Positions 9,401-17,832 of a stretch of 34,978 bases of DNA are shown here, one piece after another (positions within the stretch are counted from its first letter, which is position 1; each line of letters opens with the position of its first letter). The notes under the pieces are model-generated. The model was not told the origin of the DNA. It saw nothing but the letters and a program-made list of their open reading frames with translations, and did no database searches. This DNA comes from Chloroflexota bacterium (GTDB lineage Bacteria > Chloroflexota > Dehalococcoidia > Lucifugimonadales > Lucifugimonadaceae): NCBI GenBank assembly GCA_002714425.1, contig PAXI01000012.1, forward strand, positions 1-34,978. Reading direction: 5' to 3'. The translations under genes and the position numbers were made by a program.

Positions 9401-10986
9401 GTTATATTCGAAAAACAACCCCTGGAGTTGAATTGATATCACCTCCTCCACACCATGATATTTACTCTATTGAAGATTTAGCTCAATTAATACATGACCT
9501 CAAAAATGTCAACCCTGAATCTAGGGTACACGTTAAGCTTGTATCTGTAGCAGGAGTTGGTGTAATAGCCGCAGGTGTGGCAAAAGGTAAAGGAGATGTG
9601 GTTCTCATTTCAGGCGATTCAGGAGGAACAGGAGCTTCTCCATTAAGTTCAATACGTCATGCTGGTGTTCCATGGGAACTGGGTTTAGCTGAAACTCAAC
9701 AAGTATTAGTAGCCAATGGGCTAAGAGATAGAATTGTAGTACAAACAGACGGACAAATGAAAACTTCAAAAGATGTTCTTATTGGAGCATTATTAGGTGC
9801 AGAAGAATGGGGTATAGCCACAGGAGCATTAATTTCAATGGGTTGCATAATGCTGAGAAAATGCCATCTTAATACATGCTCAGTAGGTGTTGCTACACAA
9901 GACCCTGAATTAAGAAAAAAATTTACAGGCACACCTGATGCCGTAATTAACTATTTTATGTTTCTTGCTGAAGAATTAAGAGTTCACATGTCAAAAATGG
10001 GATTCAAAACTGTTGATGAAATGGTTGGGAGAGTAGATAAATTAAAAATCAAAGATGGCATAACTCATTGGAAAGCAAAAAAACTTGATCTTTCGCCAAT
10101 ACTCCACAAACCTGAAGTACTACCTAATGATCATGCTTTTTGTTGCATAACTCAAGATCATGGCTTAAGAGAAGCTCTTGACAATCAATTAATTGAAATA
10201 TGCTTGCCTGTAATCAAAAATAATTCAAGTATAAATCACTCTCTAGAAATAAGTAACCTGAACAGAACAGTTGGGGCTACACTTAGCGGCAGAATAACTG
10301 AATTACTAGGAGATAAAACATTAAGTGAAAATACCTTAAACATTAATTTTACTGGTTCAGCTGGTCAAAGTTTCGGGGCATTCTTAGTCAAAGGTATAAA
10401 CTTTAAGCTTGAAGGGGATGCAAATGATTATGTTGGTAAAGGTTTATCGGGAGGAAGAATAATCATTAGGCCAAATAAAAAATCCACATTTTCATCTGAT
10501 AAAAATATTATAATTGGTAACGTTGCCTTGTATGGTGCAACAGGAGGTGAATTATACATTTCTGGACTCGCAGGAGAAAGATTTGCAGTGAGAAATTCAT
10601 CTGCTGTAGCAGTTGTAGAAGGTATAGGAGATCATGGGTGTGAATATATGACAGGTGGATGCGTTGTTGTAATTGGTAAAACGGGAAGAAACTTCGGGGC
10701 AGGTATGAGTGGGGGTGTAGCTTATGTATTAGATGAAGAAAATGCTTTCGAAGAAAACTTTGATACTACTTTTTCAGATATTTTTAGAGTTCAAGGAAAT
10801 GAAAAAGATGTTACAGTTCTTAAAAAATTAATCACAAAACATAAAAATTACACTGGAAGTAAATTGTCTGAAAAAATATTAAATAATTGGAAGTCATATG
10901 AATCAAAATTCTTAAAAATACTACCTAGAGAATTTGGAAAAATTATCAACAGAGATAATAGAGAGGAATTTATTTTAAGTGAGTAA
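6406..10986 (+). CDS. gltB: Glutamate synthase (NADPH-type), large subunit
   Basis: Transfers the glutamine amide to 2-oxoglutarate using electrons from GltD. 1526 aa, normal. Domain order: class II glutamine amidotransferase starting at Cys30 (HDACGVG), implying removal of a 29-residue propeptide; a central domain; the FMN domain with NTGEGGEDPKRF and SGDSGGTGASPLSS; and the C-terminal GXGXG beta-helix (GSAGQSFGAF, GATGGELYISG). The 3Fe-4S cysteines are Cys1147, Cys1153 and Cys1158 in a CX5CX4C pattern. The gene overlaps gltD by 8 bases. There is no Shine-Dalgarno motif before the ATG; a TAGAAT lies seven bases upstream (see findings). Confidence 0.98.
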   Translation: MIDYETLKNRNFENNKKYGLYSEEFEHDACGVGMVANIKSNSSHQIVQQSLEVLEHLGHRGAAGSDPLTGDGAGITVQMPHEFFVEESKKLGFSLPAKGLYAVAMCFLPNDKKLKNEIKRIIEEIVKKNNLKAIIWRDVPVNSDQIGSSARSLMPKIEQLVVKTTPKIEDDQLERKLYLIRKTCEKQIESLKLSEELKSTINREFYICSWSSRTLIYKGMLLVDQLRKFYPDLSNKNFTSAFGLVHSRFSTNTLGSWKLAHPYRMLAHNGEINTVRGNRNWMQAREKTLNSNFFAEDINNLIPVCESDSPSDTASLDNVFELLRMSGRSIEHTAAMMIPAAWFDNNSMTKATQDFYEYHGNLMEPWDGPAMVIFTDGTAVGAVLDRNGLRPFRYFVTKDDLLVMGSETGVIDVNEEDILYKSRLEPGKMFLLDFKEKRIIEPEELMHNLSSANPYGEWLDSNRVTIPQLTDVGETSEFDAETLINRQVAFGYTKEDLDLIIKPMSITAHQPQGSMGNDAPLAVLSDKPQNLFAYFKQAFAQVSNPPLDAIREKLFTQRAVPVGRRPNIFDTTPEHCKTIRIDHPVLLNKELKKIQENTKFPAVKAKTISTLFNINDKGSLGKRIEEICQEADKAISEGYTIIVLSDRGVDKNHSYIPSLLSVGAVHHYLIRKRIRSQADIIVESGEPREVHHFATLFGYGASAINPYLALESIEGLRLNPLTDEDIPEKSIAENNLREAVEEGVVKTMAKMGISTLQGYMGAQIFEALGLSQSFIDKYFTWTTSRIGGIGLTEIKQDLLANHFRAYAPDNIPSNLKIDLGGLYLWRSTGERHMWNPDTIALLQDAVKRNDISTFKMFEESSDNEMEEHITLRNMIEPIYGDEISIDQVEPAEKIVERFATGAISLGSISKEAHETMAIATNRINARSNTGEGGEDPKRFEPDSNGDSRSSAVKQVASGRFGVTTNYLVNAKDLQIKMAQGAKPGEGGELPGKKISEYIGYIRKTTPGVELISPPPHHDIYSIEDLAQLIHDLKNVNPESRVHVKLVSVAGVGVIAAGVAKGKGDVVLISGDSGGTGASPLSSIRHAGVPWELGLAETQQVLVANGLRDRIVVQTDGQMKTSKDVLIGALLGAEEWGIATGALISMGCIMLRKCHLNTCSVGVATQDPELRKKFTGTPDAVINYFMFLAEELRVHMSKMGFKTVDEMVGRVDKLKIKDGITHWKAKKLDLSPILHKPEVLPNDHAFCCITQDHGLREALDNQLIEICLPVIKNNSSINHSLEISNLNRTVGATLSGRITELLGDKTLSENTLNINFTGSAGQSFGAFLVKGINFKLEGDANDYVGKGLSGGRIIIRPNKKSTFSSDKNIIIGNVALYGATGGELYISGLAGERFAVRNSSAVAVVEGIGDHGCEYMTGGCVVVIGKTGRNFGAGMSGGVAYVLDEENAFEENFDTTFSDIFRVQGNEKDVTVLKKLITKHKNYTGSKLSEKILNNWKSYESKFLKILPREFGKIINRDNREEFILSE

Positions 10987-12460
10987 GATACAAGGATTTA
11001 TTAATCATAAAAGACAAACTCCAAATAGAAGGAATCCTGAAAAAAGAATTTCTGATTGGAAAGAAGTTTATACAGACTGGGATGATAAAAAATATCAAAC
11101 TCAAGCTAGTAGATGTATGGATTGCGGTGTTCCTTTTTGTAACAACGGTTGCCCGTTAGGTAACCTAATTCCAGAATTTAATAACCATGTATATAACCAA
11201 GATTGGGAAAGTGCTATTCATACACTACATGCCACTAATAACTTTCCAGAGTTTACAGGAAGAATATGTCCTGCGCCATGTGAAGCTTCGTGCACATTAT
11301 CCATAAATTCTGATCCTGTTACAATCGAGATGATTGAAAAAAATATTGCTGAAATAGCATGGGGATCCGGGTGGATAAAACCAGTAATAAATAAAAATAA
11401 AACCAATAAAAAGATTGCGATTGTTGGTTCCGGGCCAGCCGGTTTAGCAGCTGCTCAGCAACTTTGTAGAGCGGGACACTCCGTAACTGTTTTCGAAAGA
11501 AATGAGTATATTGGTGGATTATTATCTATTGGTATACCTGAGTTTAAACTTGAAAAACATATTGTGGACAGAAGAATAAATCAAATGAAGCAAGAAGGTG
11601 TTGAATTTAAAGCTAATACAAATGTAGGCACTGATATTACTTCAGATGAACTAATTAAAAATTATGATGCTATTTGCCTTTCTGGAGGATCAACTATTCC
11701 TCGTGATTTACCCATAGAAGGTAGAAATTTAAATGGTATACATTTTGCAATGGATTTTCTATCTCAACAAAATAAAAAATTAAAAGGCGAAACTTATATT
11801 GACTTAGAAAATATTGATGTAAAAGATAAAAATGTTGTTATTATAGGTGGCGGTGATACTGGTGCTGATTGTTTAGGCACTTCTCACAGACAGGGTGCTA
11901 AAAACATTATACAGATGGAAATTATGCCTAGACCACCATTAGAAAGAAACGAAAATAATCCATGGCCAAATTGGCCAACGACATTTAGAACATCAAGTGC
12001 ACACGAAGAAGGTGGTGAGAGAGATTATAACGTTTTGACAAAAAAATTCATAGGTGATAGAAATAATAATCTTAAATCTATAGAATGCGTTCGCGTCGAA
12101 TGGAAAAAAAACAAAGATTCAGGTCAAATATCTATGCATGAAGTACCTAATACTAATTTTTATATAGAAGCTGAGAAAGTTTTTTTAGCTATGGGATTTT
12201 TACACCCTCAGCATGAAGGTTTACTAGACTCACTAAATGTTGATTATGATGCAAGAGGGAACGTTTCAACCAATAGTAAGATGATGACAAGTAAAAACAA
12301 AATATTTTCATGTGGAGATATGCAGAGAGGTCAATCATTAGTTGTTCATGCAATTGCTAGCGGTAGAAAATGCGCTAGAAGCATAGATTTATTTCTTATG
12401 GGGAAATCAGATTTGCCATCTGTAGGCAAGTATGTGCGACCTTCTGTTAGTTACTCATAA
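10979..12460 (+). CDS. gltD: Glutamate synthase, small subunit
   Basis: FAD- and 4Fe-4S-containing electron-input subunit that oxidises NAD(P)H for GltB. 493 aa. The N-terminal cysteine-rich region has Cys46, 49, 54 and 58 (CMDCGVPFCNNGC) and Cys97, 101 and 105. The FAD dinucleotide fold is IAIVGSGPAGLAAA (about 146-159) and the NAD(P)H fold is VVIIGGGDTGADC (about 286-298). The start is GTG, overlapping the last 8 bases of gltB, which suggests coupled translation and a fixed subunit ratio. It is complete; the stop is four bases before the nadE start. Confidence 0.97.
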   Translation: MSKIQGFINHKRQTPNRRNPEKRISDWKEVYTDWDDKKYQTQASRCMDCGVPFCNNGCPLGNLIPEFNNHVYNQDWESAIHTLHATNNFPEFTGRICPAPCEASCTLSINSDPVTIEMIEKNIAEIAWGSGWIKPVINKNKTNKKIAIVGSGPAGLAAAQQLCRAGHSVTVFERNEYIGGLLSIGIPEFKLEKHIVDRRINQMKQEGVEFKANTNVGTDITSDELIKNYDAICLSGGSTIPRDLPIEGRNLNGIHFAMDFLSQQNKKLKGETYIDLENIDVKDKNVVIIGGGDTGADCLGTSHRQGAKNIIQMEIMPRPPLERNENNPWPNWPTTFRTSSAHEEGGERDYNVLTKKFIGDRNNNLKSIECVRVEWKKNKDSGQISMHEVPNTNFYIEAEKVFLAMGFLHPQHEGLLDSLNVDYDARGNVSTNSKMMTSKNKIFSCGDMQRGQSLVVHAIASGRKCARSIDLFLMGKSDLPSVGKYVRPSVSYS

Positions 12461-12464
12461 TTTT

Positions 12465-14180
12465 ATGGCAAAACTAACACTAGCATCCGCACAAATCAAT
12501 ACTACTGTGGGTGATATCGATTCTAATGCAAAAAAAATTATAAATTTTATAAAAAAAACTGAGAAAAAAAAAGTTGACATTTTAACTTTTCCAGAATTAA
12601 CGATCACTGGCTATCCACCTGAAGATTTAGTTCATTATGACCATTTTGTTAATTCAAATATTAAAAAATTAAAAGAAATAGCAAGATCAGTAAAAAATAC
12701 CACTGTTATTATTGGTTTTGTTAACAAAATAAAAAACAGGCTTTATAATTCAGCTGCCATAATACAAAATAAAAAAATCAAGTATATTTATAATAAAATT
12801 CATCTACCTAATTACGGAGTTTTTGATGAAAAAAGATATTTTTATTCAGGAGACGAAATACCCATATTAGAGATAAATAATGTAAAAATTGGAATAAGTA
12901 TTTGTGAAGATATTTGGGAAAAAGACTCTCCTGTATCAATTCAAGCGAAGCAAGGTGCTCAAATAATAATAAATATTAATTCATCTCCTTTTGAGCACGA
13001 TAAGCATAAAAAAAGAATAAACTTAATCAAAAAAATTTCTAAAGAAAATAATGTTTATGTCTTGTATACTAATCAGGTAGGTGGTCAAGATGAGCTGGTA
13101 TTTGATGGTGGGAGCTTATTAACTAATAATGTTGGTGAGATTATTTCATCTAGCAAAAGATTTGATGAAAATCTAATGATTGTAACTTTTAACACTGAAA
13201 ATGACTCAATTAAACCAAAAAATCAAAAAGAAAATTTTCTCATAAAAAAAATAAAACTTAATAATTATGAAAACCCCAATCAAGAGACCTTAAATGTTGC
13301 ACCTAATTATTCGCAAATAGATAGTATATATAGAGCTTTGGTTCTTGGCACAAAAGACTATATCAGAAAAAATAATTTTTCTCGTGTTTTAGTTGCAATA
13401 TCTGGAGGAATCGATTCAGCCTTGGTTGCAGCTATTGCAGCTAATGCTATAGGTCCAAAAAATGTTATGGGTGTTTCACTTCCTTCAAAATACTCCTCAG
13501 AGAACAGTTATAATGATGCAAAAGTTTTATGTGAAAATTTGGGAATGGAATTAATCAAGATTCCAATTAATAATATTCATAGTTCTTTTGAAAAATCTCT
13601 TGAAAAATTGTTCAATAAATCAGAACCTGGTTTGGCAGAAGAAAATATACAATCTAGAATCAGGGGCAATATTATGATGGCCCTTGCAAATAAATTTAAC
13701 TTTTTACTACTTGCAACCGGAAATAAATCTGAGATGGCTACTGGATACGGAACATTATACGGAGATATGGCGGGAGCTTTTAGTTGCATAAAGGATGTTT
13801 CTAAGACTATGGTATATGAAATATGCCACCATATTAATAGAACTAATTTATCAGAGATAATACCCAATAATATAATGATTAAACCACCTACTGCTGAACT
13901 TAGGCCCAATCAGTTAGACTCGGATAGTTTGCCGCCTTACGAACAACTTGATCTAATAATCAAACTTTATATAGAAAAAAAATTTTCTCCAGATAAAATT
14001 TCGAAAGAATTTAAGAAAAAATTTGGTTCGTTTAATAAAAAACTAATTATGGAAAATATAAACTTAATTGATAGAAACGAGTACAAAAGACGACAAAGCC
14101 CCCCAGGAGTTAAAATCTCAAATTTGGCTCTAGGCAAAGATAGGCGATTACCAATCTCATCGGGTTGGAAAAATTTATAA
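12465..14180 (+). CDS. nadE: Glutamine-dependent NAD+ synthetase
   Basis: Final step of NAD synthesis: amidates nicotinate adenine dinucleotide with ammonia channelled from glutamine. 571 aa, two-domain form. The N-terminal nitrilase-like glutaminase has the triad Glu44 (FPELTITGYPP), Lys111 (NKIHLPNYG) and Cys147 (SICEDIW). The C-terminal synthetase has the PP-loop SGGIDS at 313-318 and LATGNKSE. The frame could start at 12432 inside gltD, but MAKLTLASAQ at 12465 is the conserved start. Four bases after gltD, it is probably in the same transcript, so glutamine supply and a glutamine-consuming step are linked. Lysine/asparagine-rich, in keeping with the base composition. Confidence 0.96.
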   Translation: MAKLTLASAQINTTVGDIDSNAKKIINFIKKTEKKKVDILTFPELTITGYPPEDLVHYDHFVNSNIKKLKEIARSVKNTTVIIGFVNKIKNRLYNSAAIIQNKKIKYIYNKIHLPNYGVFDEKRYFYSGDEIPILEINNVKIGISICEDIWEKDSPVSIQAKQGAQIIININSSPFEHDKHKKRINLIKKISKENNVYVLYTNQVGGQDELVFDGGSLLTNNVGEIISSSKRFDENLMIVTFNTENDSIKPKNQKENFLIKKIKLNNYENPNQETLNVAPNYSQIDSIYRALVLGTKDYIRKNNFSRVLVAISGGIDSALVAAIAANAIGPKNVMGVSLPSKYSSENSYNDAKVLCENLGMELIKIPINNIHSSFEKSLEKLFNKSEPGLAEENIQSRIRGNIMMALANKFNFLLLATGNKSEMATGYGTLYGDMAGAFSCIKDVSKTMVYEICHHINRTNLSEIIPNNIMIKPPTAELRPNQLDSDSLPPYEQLDLIIKLYIEKKFSPDKISKEFKKKFGSFNKKLIMENINLIDRNEYKRRQSPPGVKISNLALGKDRRLPISSGWKNL

Positions 14181-14212
14181 AATTTCTTAACATTTTAAAT
14201 CAAATCTTAATT

Positions 14213-14218
14213 TATAAT
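14213..14218 (+). promoter_or_regulatory. Perfect -10 hexamer six bases before the htrA start
   Basis: TATAAT at 14213-14218 is followed by taaagt and then the ATG at 14225, so transcription from this box would start at or next to the start codon. No Shine-Dalgarno motif is present in the 44-base gap after nadE and no convincing -35 box is visible. This suggests a leaderless mRNA but could be chance in AT-rich DNA. Confidence 0.35.
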
Positions 14219-14224
14219 TAAAGT

Positions 14225-15325
14225 ATGAGAAATAAAAAATATTCAATATTAATTTCATTATTACTTATAAGCCTTGTTTTATTAGTATCGTGCTCATCTG
14301 ATGAAAATGAATTAGAATCGAAAGAAATTATACAAGAAGAAGTTTTACTAAATACTGATGATTCTGTTTATCAAATATCAGAAGAAAATTTTTCAAAAAT
14401 TTTTCAAGACACAATTAATTCTGTTGTATACATAAAAACAGATAGCCAAATGAGATCTGGAAGTGGATCAGGATTTGTGTGGGATGATTCGGGGCTAATA
14501 ATCACGAATTTTCATGTTATAAATAATGCGGAAAAAATTATTATAAAATTTTTTAATGGGATGGAATATGAAGCAACTGTACTAGGTTCAGATCCTCCTT
14601 CTGATATAGCTGTATTAAAAATTGAGGATCTAGAACACACAGTAGAACCTCTAAATTTTGGTAAATCTTATCTAGTAACACCTGGTGAAACCGCAATAGC
14701 ATTAGGTAATCCTTTTGGAGAACAATTTACAATCACCACAGGGATAATAAGCGGAGTAGGTAGAACAAAATTAAGCGGATTTTCAACATATAGCATTCCT
14801 GCTGTATTGCAAACAGACGCAGCAATTAACCCTGGCAATTCAGGCGGACCATTACTAAATAGTTCAGGCGATGTAATTGGAATGAATACACAAATAATCA
14901 GTGAATCCGGTTCTTTTTCAGGTGTCGGATTTGCTGTACCAAGTGATTTGATTGAAAAAGTTGTATTAGCAATTGTAAATAACGGAAAGCACGAGTATCC
15001 ATTGCTAGGAATTTCTGGAACAGATCTAAATATGGATATCAGGCAAGGAACAGGAGTAGATAGGGGTATTACTGGAGCATATGTTACCGGTGTCGAACCT
15101 GGGGGACCTAGCGATGAAGCAGGATTACTATATGACACAGGTAATTATAATAATGAAAGCTGGGACGGGGATATAATAACATCAGTAAATGGAGAAAAAA
15201 TCAAATCTATGGATGATTTAGTTGGATACTTAGCGCTATACACTTTTCCAGAAGAAAAAATTAAACTAGGAATAATAAGAGAAGCCAAAAATATTACATT
15301 AGATGTAGTATTAGGAACAAGATAA
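14225..15325 (+). CDS. HtrA/DegP-like serine protease, predicted lipoprotein
   Basis: Envelope quality-control protease, 366 aa. The N-terminus MRNKKYSILISLLLISLVLLVSC has a lipobox ending at Cys23, so the protein is predicted to be lipid-anchored on the outer face of the membrane, followed by an acidic linker. The trypsin-like domain has His97 (TNFHVI), Asp127 (SDIAVLKI) and Ser206 (NPGNSGGPLL), the complete triad. One C-terminal PDZ domain spans about residues 255-363 (LLGISGTDL, VEPGGPSDEAGL, DIITSVNG). Most HtrA proteins use a transmembrane anchor or a cleaved signal; the lipoprotein form is less common. It lies between nadE and recA with its own possible promoter. Confidence 0.92.
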   Translation: MRNKKYSILISLLLISLVLLVSCSSDENELESKEIIQEEVLLNTDDSVYQISEENFSKIFQDTINSVVYIKTDSQMRSGSGSGFVWDDSGLIITNFHVINNAEKIIIKFFNGMEYEATVLGSDPPSDIAVLKIEDLEHTVEPLNFGKSYLVTPGETAIALGNPFGEQFTITTGIISGVGRTKLSGFSTYSIPAVLQTDAAINPGNSGGPLLNSSGDVIGMNTQIISESGSFSGVGFAVPSDLIEKVVLAIVNNGKHEYPLLGISGTDLNMDIRQGTGVDRGITGAYVTGVEPGGPSDEAGLLYDTGNYNNESWDGDIITSVNGEKIKSMDDLVGYLALYTFPEEKIKLGIIREAKNITLDVVLGTR

Positions 15326-15354
15326 AATTATAAAATAAACTGATATAAATCCGT

Positions 15355-15397
15355 TTGACATACGCATTTTGTAATATTAGAACAAATGTGCTAATAT
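15355..15397 (+). promoter_or_regulatory. recA promoter region with LexA-like operator
   Basis: TTGACA at 15355-15360 is a perfect -35 box, followed after 17 bases by TAGAAC (15378-15383). An alternative pair is TTGTAA (15369-15374) and TAATAT (15392-15397), also 17 bases apart. Position 15379-15392 reads AGAACAAATGTGCT, matching 11 of 14 positions of the Gram-positive SOS box CGAACRNRYGTTYG and lying across the promoter elements. A good ribosome binding site (AGGAAG) precedes the ATG. The operator is an inference; no lexA gene is in the window. Confidence 0.5.
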
Positions 15398-15433
15398 ATA
15401 AAAATAAGAATTTTATTTACAAAAGGAAGTCAA

Positions 15434-16468
15434 ATGGCCACAAAAAAAATAGATATTATAAAACCAATGAATGACAAAGAAAAAGATAATACATTAGAAA
15501 TAGCACTCGCTCAAATTGAAAAATCTTTCGGGAAAGGCGCAGTAATGCGTTTAGGGGAACAAGGTAACTCAGAGCAAATACAATCAATACCTACAGGATC
15601 ACTAACACTAGATACTGCATTAGGTATAGGCGGGCTACCCAGAGGAAGAATAATAGAAATATTCGGAGCAGAGTCCGCTGGAAAGTCAACATTAGCTATG
15701 TCCGTTGTGGCAGAAGCACAGCAAATGGGTGGGCAAGCAGCATTTATAGATATAGAACATGCAATGGATCCTAATTATGCAAAAAAAATCGGAGTAGATA
15801 CTGATAAATTACTAATATCACAACCAGACTCTGCAGAGCAAGCTTTAGAAATAACAGAATACCTAATTAGAAGTGGCGCCCTAGATATTATTGTTATTGA
15901 TAGTGTGGCTGCTCTTGTACCAACAGCCGAAATTGAAGGAAACATGGGAGATATGCAAGTAGGATTACAGGCAAGGTTAATGTCAAAAGCTCTGAGAAAA
16001 TTAACTTCAATAATACACAAAACAGATACTGTATGTATATTTATTAATCAGCTCAGAGAAAAAGTAGGGGTGATATTTGGAAATCCAGAAACAACTCCTG
16101 GAGGAAGAGCATTAAAATTTTATAGTTCCGTAAGAATTGATCTGAGAAAAACTGAAGCCATAAAAGTAGGAACTGAAATAATCGGCAATAGAGTAAGAGC
16201 ACGAGTAGTAAAAAATAAAGTTGCAGCACCATTTAAAAAAGCAGAAATGGAAATTCTTTATGATTCTGGCATTAGTAAAGAAGGAGGTATATTAGATATA
16301 GGAACAGAAAAAGATATCATAAAGAAGAGCGGGGCTTTTTACTCATATAAAGATACAAGATTGGGCCAAGGTAGAGAGGCAGCCAGAATTTTTCTTAGAG
16401 ATAACATAGAAATAAGAAAAGAAATTGAAGACACAATTCGAAATTCTGAGGAAGCTGAAAAAATATAG
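15434..16468 (+). CDS. recA: Recombinase RecA
   Basis: ATP-dependent strand-exchange protein and SOS co-protease, 344 aa. Walker A is GAESAGKST (78-86) where most RecA proteins read GPESSGKTT. The catalytic Glu lies in [10 protein letters not shown] (Glu108) instead of the usual DAEHALDP. Loop L1 reads [11 protein letters not shown] (168-178) and loop L2 [10 protein letters not shown] (215-224). The C-terminal domain is complete and ends in a charged EEAEKI. Strong AGGAAG ribosome binding site; start at ATG 15434. The identity is not in doubt, and the substitutions at normally near-invariant sites look conservative, so the protein should be active. Confidence 0.98.
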   Translation: MATKKIDIIKPMNDKEKDNTLEIALAQIEKSFGKGAVMRLGEQGNSEQIQSIPTGSLTLDTALGIGGLPRGRIIEIFGAESAGKSTLAMSVVAEAQQMGGQAAFIDIEHAMDPNYAKKIGVDTDKLLISQPDSAEQALEITEYLIRSGALDIIVIDSVAALVPTAEIEGNMGDMQVGLQARLMSKALRKLTSIIHKTDTVCIFINQLREKVGVIFGNPETTPGGRALKFYSSVRIDLRKTEAIKVGTEIIGNRVRARVVKNKVAAPFKKAEMEILYDSGISKEGGILDIGTEKDIIKKSGAFYSYKDTRLGQGREAARIFLRDNIEIRKEIEDTIRNSEEAEKI

Positions 16469-16537
16469 ATAAAGTAATGAAATTAATTGTAGAATAAAAT
16501 AATCATAATTTATGTAATATTAATTCTTGGTGAATAA

Positions 16538-17830
16538 TTGACCATATCAATAATAATTATTTTGACTGGGCTTATTGGTAGCGCTTTTATAAGTGCTACT
16601 GAAGCAGCAATTTTAGACTCAAATAGATATAAAATAGAAAATCTTCTTGAAGAAGGAGATTCTAGAGCTAAATCTGTAATAAAAATACTAAATAACTACG
16701 AACAGTTTTTTGGGACAATTTTATTACTTGGAAATATGTTTAACGTAGTAGTAGCATCTGTTGGTACTACTCTTGCAATATCAACAATTGGTGGGGGAAA
16801 CCCTTCTATAACTTCGACTATAGTAGCAACTGTTATAAGCACAATTCTTATTGTTATAGTAGGTGAGTTAACACCTAAAACATTAGCGGTATTATCATCT
16901 GAGTCAATAGCACTTAGAAATGCTAGGATTGTAAACATATTAATAAAGTTGACATGGCCTTTGGTATTTATATTTACACTTTTTCCAAAAATTATAATTA
17001 AGCTACTTGGTGGTAAAGAGACCCTCACAAAACCCATAGTCACCGAATCTGAGCTTAGAACTCTAATTGACCTAGGAGAAGCTGAAGGTACTGTTGAAGA
17101 ATCTAAAGGTGAAATGCTAGATAATATATTCAAGTTTAGTGAAATGGAAGTTAGGGACTTAATGACTCCTAGAACAGAAATAATATGGATAAAAACAAAT
17201 ACGAATTTTAGTGAGTTTATGAATATTTATAATAGTAACCCTCATACAAGATTTCCGGTATTTGAGGATGATCAAGATAACGTTGTAGGAATATTATCGG
17301 TTAAAGATATCATAGGGAAAATACCTAGCAGTTCCTCTCCAGCAGAACAAATTGTAACGAAGTTAATGAGAAAACCTTTTTTTATACCTGAAACTAAGCA
17401 GTTAGACGATCTATTCGAAGAAATGCAAAAGTTTGGTCACAAAATAGCATTAGTCATAGATGAATTTGGCGGTATTTCAGGTTTAATTACCCAAAGCAGA
17501 TTAGTAGAAAAAATTGTTGGAAAATCTAGCGAAGAAGGCGAAAGAATAGAGAAAGATTATATTTCAATAAACGAAAATACATTTGTTGTTGATGGAAGCA
17601 TAAATATTGATGATATTAATGATGAGTTAGAAATAGAAATACCTGAAGGCGACTATGAAACATTAGCTGGATTTTTTCTTGAAAATGCTCAAATAATCCC
17701 AAAACTTGGCGCAAAAATAAGCTTTAATAATCTTAGAATGGAAATCAATGAAATGGATGACTCAAAGATTACAAGCATAAGAATCACCAAAATTTCAGAA
17801 GCAACTGTAAACTCACCAAAAATTAACTAA
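16538..17830 (+). CDS. CNNM/CBS-domain membrane protein (CorC/HlyC-type, UPF0053)
   Basis: Predicted membrane transporter or regulator, often annotated hemolysin-like and tied in other bacteria to magnesium/divalent-cation export. 430 aa. Residues 1-190 are the DUF21/CNNM membrane domain (opening TISIIIILTGLIGSAFISATEAAILD). A CBS pair follows (about 195-325; LMTPRTEIIWI, FPVFEDDQDNVVGILSVKDI, LVIDEFGGISGLIT), then a CorC_HlyC C-terminal domain (FVVDGSINIDDINDELE). The start is TTG at 16538 with GGTGA upstream; no nearby ATG gives a better N-terminus. tilS begins two bases after the stop. The substrate cannot be read from the sequence. Confidence 0.9.
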   Translation: MTISIIIILTGLIGSAFISATEAAILDSNRYKIENLLEEGDSRAKSVIKILNNYEQFFGTILLLGNMFNVVVASVGTTLAISTIGGGNPSITSTIVATVISTILIVIVGELTPKTLAVLSSESIALRNARIVNILIKLTWPLVFIFTLFPKIIIKLLGGKETLTKPIVTESELRTLIDLGEAEGTVEESKGEMLDNIFKFSEMEVRDLMTPRTEIIWIKTNTNFSEFMNIYNSNPHTRFPVFEDDQDNVVGILSVKDIIGKIPSSSSPAEQIVTKLMRKPFFIPETKQLDDLFEEMQKFGHKIALVIDEFGGISGLITQSRLVEKIVGKSSEEGERIEKDYISINENTFVVDGSINIDDINDELEIEIPEGDYETLAGFFLENAQIIPKLGAKISFNNLRMEINEMDDSKITSIRITKISEATVNSPKIN

Positions 17831-17832
17831 AT

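Noticed and set aside
14668-15138. 156-codon minus-strand frame inside htrA
   Set aside because: Proline/serine-rich antisense shadow; the plus frame has a full catalytic triad and PDZ domain.
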